64,000 nucleotides of DNA from Alphaproteobacteria bacterium MarineAlpha5_Bin9 (GTDB lineage: Bacteria > Pseudomonadota > Alphaproteobacteria > HIMB59 > GCA-002718135), in contig PTKV01000005.1 in the NCBI GenBank assembly GCA_002937895.1, positions 19,331 through 83,330 of the forward strand. Direction: 5' to 3'. Shown piece by piece: positions 24,880-33,911 of the stretch. A model generated the notes under the pieces. It made no database searches and was not told the origin of the DNA. It was given only the letters and a program-made list of their open reading frames with translations. Position 1 is the first letter of the stretch; each line of letters opens with the position of its first letter. Both the position numbers and the translations under genes were made by a program.

Positions 24880-25773
24880 TTAAGAATAATTTTTATACCA
24901 ATGATCTGCAATATCTTCTCGCTTACAAATCCAAATATCATCATATTGTTGAATATAGTCTAAAAATTTTAATAACGATTGAAATCTTCCAGGTCTACCA
25001 ATTAATCTACAATGTAATCCTATATTCATCATTTTAGGAAAATCTCCCCCTTCACTATATAAACAATCAAATGAATCTTTTAAATATTGCAAAAATTGAT
25101 CACCATTGTTAAAACCTTGATTGGTGACAAATCTCATATCATTATTATCTAAACTATAAGGTATAACTAAATGCTTCTTGTTTGAAACAGTGACCCAATA
25201 GGGTAGATCATCATTATATGAATCACTATCATAAATTACTTTTGTATTTTCTACTACTAATCTTCTAGTATTGGGACTAACTCTTCCAGTATACCAACCC
25301 TTTGGAGGTGAACCAAAAATATATTTAATTGTTTCATATGATTTTAGAATATGATCCTTTTCAATTTCTTCATCTATAAATTGATAATCAATCCATCTAT
25401 ATCCATGACTAGCTACTTCATAATTAGCTTCTTTTATTGCAGAACAAATTTCATTGTTTTGTTTTAATGCTAATCCTACTCCAAAAATTGTTAGAGGTAG
25501 TTTTCTATCAACAAATAATTTATAAATTCTCCAGAAACCCATCCTAGAACCATATTCATAAATCGATTCCATGTTCATATTTCTACCGCTAATAGGTTTG
25601 GCGCTAATAATTTCTGAAAGAAAACTTTCTGAGTATTTATCTCCATTAAGAATACAATTTTCGCCACCTTCTTCATAGTTTAAAACAAATTGAACTGCTA
25701 ATTTTGCATTATTAGGCCAATTTATTTTTTTTCCTTGTTTACCGTAACCTATAAAATTTCTATTATTGTTCAT
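24880..25773 (-). CDS. puuE: Allantoinase PuuE (polysaccharide deacetylase fold)
   Basis: 297 aa. The N-terminal NFIGYGKQGKKINWPNNAKLAVQFVLNYEEGGE, the SEFLSE-like region, the YGSRMGFWR block and the ASHGYRWIDYQ metal-site segment are specific to PuuE, a cofactor-independent allantoinase of the NodB fold. It opens allantoin to allantoate. First gene of the minus-strand catabolic/import unit, divergent from HIU hydrolase over 47 nt. Confidence 0.94.
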   Translation of the reverse strand: MNNNRNFIGYGKQGKKINWPNNAKLAVQFVLNYEEGGENCILNGDKYSESFLSEIISAKPISGRNMNMESIYEYGSRMGFWRIYKLFVDRKLPLTIFGVGLALKQNNEICSAIKEANYEVASHGYRWIDYQFIDEEIEKDHILKSYETIKYIFGSPPKGWYTGRVSPNTRRLVVENTKVIYDSDSYNDDLPYWVTVSNKKHLVIPYSLDNNDMRFVTNQGFNNGDQFLQYLKDSFDCLYSEGGDFPKMMNIGLHCRLIGRPGRFQSLLKFLDYIQQYDDIWICKREDIADHWYKNYS

Positions 25774-25820
25774 AATGATCCATTTAAAAATTAAAAATTT
25801 TCTGTATAATTACATTTATC
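25774..25820. promoter_or_regulatory. Divergent control region of the purine catabolic genes
   Basis: The 47-nt gap separates puuE (minus) from uraH (plus). A perfect TATAAT lies at 25805-25810, 10 nt before the uraH ATG, giving a very short leader. No good -35 or operator dyad is evident, and no regulator gene (GntR/LysR type) is adjacent. Both purine units must be controlled from here unless internal promoters exist. Confidence 0.45.
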
Positions 25821-26174
25821 ATGACTAAAGGTTTTTTATCAACCCATGTTCTTGACATTTATAATGGAAAGCCAGGAAATGGAATAAATGTTGAATTATA
25901 TAGCATTGATAAAAAAAGAGTTAAAATTAAATCGTTTTTATTAAACAAAGATGGACGAACAAAAGAACCAATATTAATGGGGAAAAAATTTAAAAAAGGT
26001 AAGTATGAACTAATTTTTTATATAGGTTCATATTATAAAAAAATTAATACATTAAAAAAGCCTTATTTTTTAGATGATATAGTAATTAGATTTGGTATTA
26101 ATAATTCATCTGAACATTATCATGTTCCTTTACTTGTATCTCCATGGAGTTATTCAACTTATAGAGGAAGCTAA
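25821..26174 (+). CDS. uraH: 5-hydroxyisourate hydrolase (transthyretin-like)
   Basis: 117 aa, standard size. N-terminal LSTHVLDIYNGKPGNGI, and C-terminal YHVPLLVSPWSYSTYRGS with the diagnostic YRGS tetrapeptide. It converts 5-hydroxyisourate, made by PuuD, to OHCU for UraD. No periplasmic signal. Its TAA shares a base with the xdhA ATG. Confidence 0.95.
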   Translation: MTKGFLSTHVLDIYNGKPGNGINVELYSIDKKRVKIKSFLLNKDGRTKEPILMGKKFKKGKYELIFYIGSYYKKINTLKKPYFLDDIVIRFGINNSSEHYHVPLLVSPWSYSTYRGS

Positions 26175-27613
26175 TGTCCTCTAAAATTAAATTTGTTTAC
26201 AATAACAATATTATTGAATTAGAAAACATTGATCCAAATGAAACACTATTAAACTTTATAAGAAACAATTTAAAAAAAACTGGGACAAAAGAAGGTTGTG
26301 CAGAGGGAGGTTGTGGAGCCTGTACTGTTGTTCTTGGAACTTTAAAAAATAATAAAATATTATATCAAGTAGTTAATTCTTGCATAATATTTGTACCAAT
26401 GATTCATGGAAAACAACTTATAATAGTTGAAGATTTGGAATCAAAAAAAGATTTACACCCTGTACAAAAAGCAATGATTAAACATAACGGTTCTCAATGT
26501 GGATTTTGTACTCCTGGTTTTGTTATGTCTTTATTTTCAATGTATAAAAATAATAATAATTATACTGAAAAAATCATAAAAGATTCTATTTCTGGGAATC
26601 TTTGTAGATGTACTGGTTATAAACCGATAATAAATGCGGGAAAAGAATTGAATAATTATTTTAAACCAGACAAATTTGAAATAAACAAAAAAATAGATAT
26701 TGAGCTTATTAAGAAAATTCAAAATGAAAAAAAACCCATAAAAATTAACTATAATAACAAATTATATTTTTCACCTTTATCAATTAAAGAGCTTTTATTA
26801 ATTATTAAAAATAATCCTAATGCAAAATTAATTAACGGTGGTACAGATTTGGCACTAACAGTTACTAAAAGTAGAAAAGATTTGAATTCATTAATTTATT
26901 TAGGAAACATAAAAGAATTAAATTATATAAAAGAAAATCAAAATAATATAGAGATCGGATCATCCACACCTTTAATAGAGATAGAAAAATTTATAAGTAA
27001 ATATTACTCAGATTTTAGTGAAATATTAAAAAGATATGGCTCATATCAAATAAGAAATATTGCAACAATAGGGGGTAATCTTGGGACAGCATCACCTATT
27101 GGAGATACTTTACCTATTCTGTTATCATTGAATGCTTTAATTATTACTCAAAAAAACAATATTTCTAGAAAAATTTTAATTAAGGATTTTTTTACAGGAT
27201 ATAGAAAAACAAAACTTAAAAAAAATGAATTTATAAAAGCAATAATAATACCAAAAAACAAATCTTATATTTTTAGAGCTTATAAAATATCAAAAAGATA
27301 TGATGATGATATTTCAAGTGTGTGTATGGGAATCAATCTAAATTTAGAAAGAAACATTATAAGAAATATAATTATAGCCTACGGTGGAATGTCAGAAAAA
27401 CCAAAAAGAGCAACAAATTGTGAAAAATATTTAAATAATAAAAATTTTGATAAAGAAACTATAATTAAATCTCAAAAAGAATTATTAAAAGATTTTAATC
27501 CTATTAATGACATGCGAGCTTCAAGTGAATATAGAAAAAATATTGCGAAAAATTTACTTCTAAAATTTTTTTTCGAAATTAAAAAAAATAAAAATATAAG
27601 AATATATGATTAA
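26174..27613 (+). CDS. xdhA: Xanthine dehydrogenase small subunit (2Fe-2S and FAD domains)
   Basis: 479 aa. The first plant-type ferredoxin cluster is CAEGGCGACTVVL, the second 2Fe-2S domain has QCGFCTPGFVMS and GNLCRCTGYKPI. The FAD domain (~180-460) shows LINGGTDLALTV and IRNIATIGGNLGTASPIGD. It passes electrons from the Mo subunit to NAD+. Overlaps xdhB by 8 nt. The substrate is hypoxanthine/xanthine given the adjacent urate pathway. Confidence 0.96.
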   Translation: MSSKIKFVYNNNIIELENIDPNETLLNFIRNNLKKTGTKEGCAEGGCGACTVVLGTLKNNKILYQVVNSCIIFVPMIHGKQLIIVEDLESKKDLHPVQKAMIKHNGSQCGFCTPGFVMSLFSMYKNNNNYTEKIIKDSISGNLCRCTGYKPIINAGKELNNYFKPDKFEINKKIDIELIKKIQNEKKPIKINYNNKLYFSPLSIKELLLIIKNNPNAKLINGGTDLALTVTKSRKDLNSLIYLGNIKELNYIKENQNNIEIGSSTPLIEIEKFISKYYSDFSEILKRYGSYQIRNIATIGGNLGTASPIGDTLPILLSLNALIITQKNNISRKILIKDFFTGYRKTKLKKNEFIKAIIIPKNKSYIFRAYKISKRYDDDISSVCMGINLNLERNIIRNIIIAYGGMSEKPKRATNCEKYLNNKNFDKETIIKSQKELLKDFNPINDMRASSEYRKNIAKNLLLKFFFEIKKNKNIRIYD

Positions 27614-29912
27614 AAATAATATAGAATCCTTATTTACAGAAAATCTTCCTCATGACAGTGCTCAAAAACATGTGAATGGAAAAGCTAGATACACTGATGA
27701 TATTTTGGAACCTAATAATATTTTTTATGCAGCAATAGGTTGGAGTAAGAAATCTAATGCCATAATAGATAAAATAAATCTTGATGATGTTATTAAAAGT
27801 GAGGGTGTTATAGATATAGTTACTTATAAGGATATACCAGGAAGAAATGATGTTGGACCTGTCTTTGATGGAGATCCAATATTTCCTAAAAATAAAGTTG
27901 AGTATTTTGGTCAGCCAATATTTGCTGTTTTAGCGACTACGAATGAACTAGCAAGAAAAGCAGTTTTAAAAGCTAAAATTTCGTACATAGAAAAAAAACC
28001 TATTATTACGATACAAGAAGCACATAAAATCAAATCATACATTTTCAAGCCAAAACAGATCCATAGGGGTAGTCCAAATATTGCCTTAAGAGATGCAAAA
28101 AATTATCTTAGAGGTAATTTTTCTACAGGAAGCCAAGAGCATTTTTACTTAGAAGGTCAAATATGCATGACAATTCCACAAGAAGACAATGATTTAATTG
28201 TTTATTCATCAACTCAACATCCCTCTGAGACTCAGCAAATTATTTCAAAAATGCTAAAAATTAAAAATAGTTCAATTGCTGTGAAAGTTAGAAGAATAGG
28301 TGGTGGTTTTGGAGGAAAAGAAACTCAATCATTTATTTTTGCAGCTATTTGCACCCTTCTTGCAAATAAAACAAAATTACCTGTAAAATTAAAAATAGAC
28401 AGAGATGATGATATAATTATTACAGGGAAAAGGCATGATTTTTTTTCTGAATATGAAGTTGGTTTTAATAATAATGGTCAAATAAAAGGATTAAAAATTA
28501 ATCTATACTCAAGATGTGGTATTTCTGCTGACTTATCAGCTGCTATTAATGATAGAGCTCTATTTCACATTGACAATGCATACTATATTCCAAACATTTT
28601 AGTTAACAATTATTATTGTAAAACAAATACAGCTTCAAATACAGCATTTAGAGGATTTGGTGGGCCTCAGGGAATGATGGTGATAGAAAATATCATTGAT
28701 AATATCGCAAGGTATCTAAAAAAAGATCCAACAACAATTAGAAAAAATAATTTTTATAAAAAAAATACTAATAATATTACTCATTATAATATGAAAATAG
28801 AAGACAATATTATAAATGAAATCTTTGAAGAATTAATTACCTCATCTAGATATATTAATAGAAATAAACAAATTAGAGATTTTAATGATAAAAATAATTT
28901 AATAAAAAAAGGAATTGCTATTACTCCTGTAAAATTTGGCATATCTTTTACAAAGAATTATTTAAATCAAGCTGGTTCGTTAGTGCACATCTATAATGAT
29001 GGTAGTGTTTATTTAAACCATGGTGGGATAGAAATGGGTCAAGGAACTTTAACAAAAATTGCACAAATTGCCTCTAATGAATTAGGAATATCAATAAATA
29101 AAATTAAAATATCAGAGACAAATACATCCAAAGTTCCTAATACATCAGCATCAGCTGCTTCATCAACTACAGATTTGAATGGTGCTGCAGTATTAAATGC
29201 AATTGAAAAAATTAAAAATAATATTAATCACTATGTGAGAAGTAAATACAAAATATCTATTGATAAAGTCAAATATAGAAATAACAAAGTTATTTATAGA
29301 AATAAAATTTTTAATTTTAATGATTTGATTATGGAATCCTATTTAAATAGAGTTTCATTATCATCAACAGGATTTTACAAAACTCCAAAAATAAACTTTG
29401 ATGATAAGAATTTTGAAGGTAGACCATTTTACTATTTTGCTTATGGAGCTGCGGTATCAGAAGTTATAATAGACACTTTAACTGGTGAAAATAAATTAAC
29501 TCAAGTAGATATATTGCATGATGCTGGCAATCCTATAAATGAAAATATTGAAATTGGTCAAATAGAAGGAGGCTTTATCCAAGGTATGGGTTGGCTAACT
29601 TTTGAAGAAGTTAAATGGAGTGAAAAAGGAAATATATTAACCCATTCACCATCAACTTATAAAATACCAGCATCAAATGATACTCCTACAAAATTTAATG
29701 TAAAATTATTTAAGGGAAATAATATTGAAAAAGTTATTAATAGATCTAAAACAACTGGAGAACCTCCTTTGATGTTATCAATGTCAGTTTTTTTTGCAAT
29801 TAAAGATGCTATTGCAAGTGTAGGTGATTATAAAATTATACCAAAAATAAACGCCCCAGCTACACCAGAAGAGATTTTATCTTCAATAAATATTATTAAA
29901 AAGAATTTATGA
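27606..29912 (+). CDS. xdhB: Xanthine dehydrogenase molybdopterin-binding subunit
   Basis: 768 aa. Mo-pterin motifs: RRIGGGFGGKETQ, TAFRGFGGPQGM, MGQGTLTKIAQIA and the catalytic-Glu loop TTGEPPLMLS near the C-terminus; SASAASSTTDLNG completes the cofactor pocket. Hydroxylates hypoxanthine and xanthine to urate. Overlaps xdhA by 8 nt and xdhC by 4 nt. Needs molybdenum cofactor; moaC is present elsewhere in the window. Confidence 0.97.
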   Translation: MIKNNIESLFTENLPHDSAQKHVNGKARYTDDILEPNNIFYAAIGWSKKSNAIIDKINLDDVIKSEGVIDIVTYKDIPGRNDVGPVFDGDPIFPKNKVEYFGQPIFAVLATTNELARKAVLKAKISYIEKKPIITIQEAHKIKSYIFKPKQIHRGSPNIALRDAKNYLRGNFSTGSQEHFYLEGQICMTIPQEDNDLIVYSSTQHPSETQQIISKMLKIKNSSIAVKVRRIGGGFGGKETQSFIFAAICTLLANKTKLPVKLKIDRDDDIIITGKRHDFFSEYEVGFNNNGQIKGLKINLYSRCGISADLSAAINDRALFHIDNAYYIPNILVNNYYCKTNTASNTAFRGFGGPQGMMVIENIIDNIARYLKKDPTTIRKNNFYKKNTNNITHYNMKIEDNIINEIFEELITSSRYINRNKQIRDFNDKNNLIKKGIAITPVKFGISFTKNYLNQAGSLVHIYNDGSVYLNHGGIEMGQGTLTKIAQIASNELGISINKIKISETNTSKVPNTSASAASSTTDLNGAAVLNAIEKIKNNINHYVRSKYKISIDKVKYRNNKVIYRNKIFNFNDLIMESYLNRVSLSSTGFYKTPKINFDDKNFEGRPFYYFAYGAAVSEVIIDTLTGENKLTQVDILHDAGNPINENIEIGQIEGGFIQGMGWLTFEEVKWSEKGNILTHSPSTYKIPASNDTPTKFNVKLFKGNNIEKVINRSKTTGEPPLMLSMSVFFAIKDAIASVGDYKIIPKINAPATPEEILSSINIIKKNL

Positions 29913-30760
29913 ATTTAATAGAAATTGAAACAATTGATAAAATTAAGCAAAAAATGATTTTAGCAAAAATTATCTCTACTAAAGGATCTTCACCAAGAGA
30001 TGAAAATACATATATGATTATAAGCAAATCGAAATTTTTTGGAACTATTGGAGGCGGAGAATTAGAATTTCAAGTTATTAAAAATTCTTTAAGTATTCTA
30101 AAAAGTGATTCTGATAATATAAAAATTATTGATTTTCCTTTAGGACCATTACTTGGCCAATGTTGCGGTGGATATGTTAAAGTAGAATTAAAGAAATATC
30201 TAAATGGAAAAACATTAATTAAAGAAAATGATCTTAAGAATTCAATTATGAAAAATAATATTAATTTATATATCTTTGGCGCAGGACATGTTGGAAAAGC
30301 TATCATAGATAAGTTAGAAGGTATCGGTTTTAATGTTTTTGTCATAGATTCTAGACAAAACTATATTTCAAATATTAAAAAAAATTATGTCGAAGCAATA
30401 TATTCTAAAGATAACAACACTATTATTAATCATACTAGAAATAATTCTTTTTATTTAATTATGACTCATAGCCATAAAATAGATTTGGAGTTATGCGCAT
30501 TGCTTCTTAAAAAGAATGACTACTCTTTTATTGGCTTAATTGGATCTAAAACAAAAAAAAATAAATTTAATAAAAGACTATTAGATATTGGTTTTGATCA
30601 ATATTCAATAAATCAAATTGAATGTCCTGTAGGACTTAAAAACATTGAAGGTAAAGAACCAAATATAATTGCAATTTCTATTATCGGAAGATTAATTGAA
30701 TATAGATCATTAATTTTTAATAAAAATAAAAATAATTATAAAAATGTGGTAAATAAGTAA
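29909..30760 (+). CDS. xdhC: Xanthine dehydrogenase accessory protein XdhC
   Basis: 283 aa. N-terminal AKIISTKGSSPRDENTYMII and GTIGGGELEF followed by GPLLGQCCGGYVKVE (conserved paired Cys), then a Rossmann segment IFGAGHVGKAIIDKL and C-terminal GLIGSKTKKNKF and CPVGLKNIEGKEPNIIAISI. It binds and sulfurates molybdenum cofactor and inserts it into XdhB. Terminal position in xdhABC is typical. Confidence 0.95.
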   Translation: MNLIEIETIDKIKQKMILAKIISTKGSSPRDENTYMIISKSKFFGTIGGGELEFQVIKNSLSILKSDSDNIKIIDFPLGPLLGQCCGGYVKVELKKYLNGKTLIKENDLKNSIMKNNINLYIFGAGHVGKAIIDKLEGIGFNVFVIDSRQNYISNIKKNYVEAIYSKDNNTIINHTRNNSFYLIMTHSHKIDLELCALLLKKNDYSFIGLIGSKTKKNKFNKRLLDIGFDQYSINQIECPVGLKNIEGKEPNIIAISIIGRLIEYRSLIFNKNKNNYKNVVNK

Positions 30761-30762
30761 TA

Positions 30763-31983
30763 ATGAATCTTTTAAGTTCCTTAAGTCCTTTTTTTTTAGA
30801 TTGGTTGGATTTAATTGTTAGATGGTTTCATATAATTGTTGGAATTGCTTGGATTGGAACTTCTTTTTATTTTAATTGGCTAGATAGTAAACTCGATAGA
30901 AATATTGATGAAGAAAATATAGAGGGTGAACTATGGTCAGTTCATTCTGGAGGATTTTATAATATAAATAAATTAAAAGGACCTCCCAAAGAATTCCCAA
31001 AGGAACTTCATTGGTTTAAATGGGAAGCCTATTCTACTTGGTTAAGTGGATTTATTTTACTAGTAATTGTATATTATTTAAATTCAGAAAGTCTTTTGAT
31101 TGATCGAAGTGTTTTAATTATTAATACGTGGCAAGCTATAATCATTTCATTATTCTTTCTGTTTGGATCATGGTTTGTTTATAATTTTTTATGCAATTCA
31201 AAACTAATTAATAATTCAATTGTATTTACTTCAACCTGTTTTATTCTTGCAATCTTCATTTGCTTTATTTTAACTCATATCTTTGGTTCGAGAGCTGCAT
31301 ATATTCATGTTGGTGCTTGCTTAGGAACAATTATGGCAGCTAATGTTTTTAGAGTTATAATACCATCTCAAAAAAACATGGTTGATTCAGCACTAAATAA
31401 TCAAAAACCAAATCTACAAATGGGTATTAACGCGAAAAACAGATCAATGCACAATAATTATATTACTTTACCAGTAGTTTTTATTATGATTAGTGCTCAT
31501 TATCCATTCACGTATGGACATGAATATAATTGGTTAATTTTAGTTATTATTTCTTTAAGTGGAGCATTAATTAGACATTATTTTAACTTGAGAAATAAGA
31601 GAAAATATAAATTTTGGATTTTACCAGTCGCTTTTTCATTAATGATTTCACTATTTTTCTTTACCTCTTTACCTAAATTATATTTTAACAATATTAATTA
31701 TATAAAAAATAATGAAGATGTTAAATTTAATGAGGTTAAAAATATTATTAAATACAGATGTGGAGTATGTCATGCAAAGAATCCTACATTCGAAGGTTTA
31801 CCTAGTGCTCCTCTAGGTATTATTTATGATAATGAAAACGATATCTTAATGAATATATCAAAAATTAAAGAACAAGCCTTAGATTCAGATATAATGCCCC
31901 CAGGAAATATAACAGGAATTACTAAGCATGAGAGAAATAAATTAAGATTATGGATAAAACAAGGATCTAAAACTAATAATTAA
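30763..31983 (+). CDS. puuD: Membrane urate hydroxylase PuuD with C-terminal cytochrome c domain
   Basis: 406 aa. About eight hydrophobic helices (N-terminal LDLIVRWFHIIVGIAWIGTSFYFNWLD is characteristic) are followed by a c-type haem site CGVCH near residue 335 and a distal Met in DIMPPGNITGIT. It oxidises urate to 5-hydroxyisourate and feeds electrons to the respiratory chain rather than making H2O2, replacing soluble uricase. Lies 2 nt after xdhC and overlaps the convergent glycosylase gene by 11 nt. Confidence 0.94.
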   Translation: MNLLSSLSPFFLDWLDLIVRWFHIIVGIAWIGTSFYFNWLDSKLDRNIDEENIEGELWSVHSGGFYNINKLKGPPKEFPKELHWFKWEAYSTWLSGFILLVIVYYLNSESLLIDRSVLIINTWQAIIISLFFLFGSWFVYNFLCNSKLINNSIVFTSTCFILAIFICFILTHIFGSRAAYIHVGACLGTIMAANVFRVIIPSQKNMVDSALNNQKPNLQMGINAKNRSMHNNYITLPVVFIMISAHYPFTYGHEYNWLILVIISLSGALIRHYFNLRNKRKYKFWILPVAFSLMISLFFFTSLPKLYFNNINYIKNNEDVKFNEVKNIIKYRCGVCHAKNPTFEGLPSAPLGIIYDNENDILMNISKIKEQALDSDIMPPGNITGITKHERNKLRLWIKQGSKTNN

Positions 31984-32590
31984 CATTAATTGGATCAATA
32001 CTTCTCCAAAGATACCAAGTAGCAATAGAATTATAAGGTTCCCACTTTTTATAAAAGAAATTTAGTTTTTTTTCATTTATCGGTAAATTAATTTTATAAT
32101 TTATTGATATAGCCTTCATAAGACCTAAATCTTTAATAGGAAGAATATTTTTCTTGCCCAATGAAAATATTAAAAACATATCTATAGTCCAATCACCTAT
32201 ACCTTTAATAGTAATTAAATTTTTTCTAATATCATTTTCGTTCAAATAATTAATTTTTTTAATAAATTCTTTATTATTAAGGAAAAAAATACATAGATTT
32301 CTAATATATGAAATTTTTTGCCTTGAAAGACCAATTTTTTTTAATCTATGTAAATTTATTTTTAATACTATTTCCGGCTTAATTATTTTTTCAAGAGAAA
32401 AAAATTTTTCTTTAATTGAACTAGCAGCTCTAACTGAAATTTGCTGACCAATAATAGAATTTAAAATACTTTCAAAATAGTTTTTATTAATAAATAAGTT
32501 ATCTTTTGAATGTTTTTCAATTATTTTCTTTAAAATCTTATCTTTTTTTGATAAGTAACTTTTACCTTTACTCCAATAGTGAGGTTTCAT
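31973..32590 (-). CDS. DNA-3-methyladenine glycosylase (HhH-GPD, AlkA-like)
   Basis: 205 aa, a short AlkA-like enzyme. ILNSIIGQQISVRAASSIKEKF, the helix-hairpin-helix LITIKGIGDWTIDMFLIFSLG with the catalytic Asp of the GIGDWTxD pattern, and C-terminal YNSIATWYLWR are diagnostic. It excises alkylated purines from DNA. Its C-terminus overlaps puuD on the opposite strand by 11 nt. No Ada or other alkylation genes nearby. Confidence 0.9.
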   Translation of the reverse strand: MKPHYWSKGKSYLSKKDKILKKIIEKHSKDNLFINKNYFESILNSIIGQQISVRAASSIKEKFFSLEKIIKPEIVLKINLHRLKKIGLSRQKISYIRNLCIFFLNNKEFIKKINYLNENDIRKNLITIKGIGDWTIDMFLIFSLGKKNILPIKDLGLMKAISINYKINLPINEKKLNFFYKKWEPYNSIATWYLWRSIDPINVNY

Positions 32591-32591
32591 T

Positions 32592-32765
32592 ATGATGTAT
32601 TATAACCAATTTAAAAAAATAATATCCTATTTAAATTACATATTTGGTATTTATTTATGGATATTAATTATTTACAGTATTCTAAATTATACCGGCTTAA
32701 TTAAATCATCACCATTAGGCAAAATTCTTTTATATCCTATAGAAATCATAATTTCACAATTCTAA
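32592..32765 (+). CDS. 57-aa membrane protein, possibly YggT-like
   Basis: Translated by hand from ATG at 32592 to TAA: an N-terminal basic patch (QFKK), one long hydrophobic helix YIFGIYLWILIIYSIL, then a short segment SSPLGKILLYPIEIIIS. The YLWILIIYSIL...PLGKILLYPIEIII layout resembles one half of YggT proteins, which are often next to small genes of this kind, but it lacks the second repeat. It fills the gap between the divergent glycosylase gene and the EamA gene, 22 nt ahead of the latter. May be co-transcribed with EamA. Confidence 0.5.
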   Translation: MMYYNQFKKIISYLNYIFGIYLWILIIYSILNYTGLIKSSPLGKILLYPIEIIISQF

Positions 32766-32787
32766 TAGATTAGATAAATTAGATAGG

Positions 32788-33681
32788 ATGCTTATTTACT
32801 ATATTATAGCCTTAATTGCAGCCTTCTGCTGGTCTGTATCCTCTTTAATATCTGCTGATGTTTCAAGAGAATTAGGAGGAATAGGATTTAATCGACTTAG
32901 ATTAATATTAGTATCTATAATGTTATTAATTTTTACATTTTTTGATAATAATTGGGTAACTATTAAGCATGAATATATAGCAATTATTCTTATTTCTGGG
33001 ATCATAGGTGTATTAATTGGTGATACTTTATTATTTATTGCTCTTCAAAGGATTGGTCCTAGAAGAAATAATATTTTATTTGCTTTAGCTGCTCCTTTTA
33101 CAATAATTCTTAATATTTTCATTTTAAAAGAAAATATGAATCTTTTGGAATTTCTTGGTTGTATCGTAGTGTTTATAGGGGTGGTCTTAGCTATAACTTA
33201 TGGTAGTAATAAAAAGAATGAACATAGATGGGAGATTATTGAAGGTTCTATTATATATGGAATCATATTAGGAGTTTTAGCTGCTTTATGTCAAGCAATA
33301 GGCATAATTATGATGAAGCCAATTTTAAATAATGGAGCTGATCCTATAGTATCTGCAGCTTTAAGAACCAGCGTATCTGCACTAATTCTTTCATTATCAT
33401 TTTTGACAAATTATAAATTATTTAAAGATAAAACTAAATACACATTTAAAATTTTTTACAAAACCACTATTGCAGGCTTCATGGGTATGGCTTTAGGAAT
33501 GAGTTTATTATTAATATCTTTAAAATATGCTGATGCGGGTATAGTCGCAACTTTATCTTCTACCAGCCCTATAATTATTTTATTTTTGATTTGGTTAATA
33601 ACAAAAAAAATACCTACTTTTGGGGCATGGCTAGGAACTATATTTGCAATTGCAGGAACTGGTATGATTTTTATAAATTAA
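32788..33681 (+). CDS. EamA/DMT family transporter
   Basis: 297 aa, ten hydrophobic segments in two halves. N-terminal AAFCWSVSSLISADVSRELGG, mid IGDTLLFIALQRIGPRRNNILFALAAPFT and second-half ALGMSLLLISLKYADAGIVATLSSTSPIIILFLIW are typical. Substrate unknown. Starts with ATG preceded by ATAGG. The next small gene begins 2 nt after its stop. Confidence 0.9.
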   Translation: MLIYYIIALIAAFCWSVSSLISADVSRELGGIGFNRLRLILVSIMLLIFTFFDNNWVTIKHEYIAIILISGIIGVLIGDTLLFIALQRIGPRRNNILFALAAPFTIILNIFILKENMNLLEFLGCIVVFIGVVLAITYGSNKKNEHRWEIIEGSIIYGIILGVLAALCQAIGIIMMKPILNNGADPIVSAALRTSVSALILSLSFLTNYKLFKDKTKYTFKIFYKTTIAGFMGMALGMSLLLISLKYADAGIVATLSSTSPIIILFLIWLITKKIPTFGAWLGTIFAIAGTGMIFIN

Positions 33682-33683
33682 GT

Positions 33684-33911
33684 ATGAACAATAAAAATAA
33701 AAAAATTTTATGGAAAGAAATATTATCTGCTGGGGACTTTCTTAATGGAAAATTACCACCTCACCCCAACCATCCAAAAGGAAGGAATGCCTATGCACAT
33801 GTAGCTTTAGAAATTAAAAATAAATACAAAAAATCATATAAAGAAATTCAAGATGAAAAATTACAAGAAGTTATTGAGTATATAAATTTTTTAAAAAAAA
33901 ATCCTTTTTAA
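33684..33911 (+). CDS. Small conserved-looking hypothetical protein
   Basis: 75 aa from ATG at 33684 (MNNKNKKILWKE), directly after the EamA stop. Soluble and charged. LPPHPNHPKGRNAYAHVALEIK, with three His and two Pro in a short stretch, is the notable segment, then a helical KKSYKEIQDEKLQEVIEYINFLKKNPF. I do not recognise the family. The stop shares TTAA with that of the convergent MFS gene. Likely real given low-complexity-free sequence and tight packing. Confidence 0.65.
   Translation: MNNKNKKILWKEILSAGDFLNGKLPPHPNHPKGRNAYAHVALEIKNKYKKSYKEIQDEKLQEVIEYINFLKKNPF

Noticed and set aside
24879..24944. Longer N-terminus for uraD reaching into puuE
   Set aside because: The extension has no family match; ATG at 24878 follows the puuE stop by one base, as at allA and kdsA.
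33591..33683. Longer N-terminus for the 75-aa protein
   Set aside because: It overlaps the EamA coding region and has no coding character; ATG at 33684 is directly after the EamA stop.
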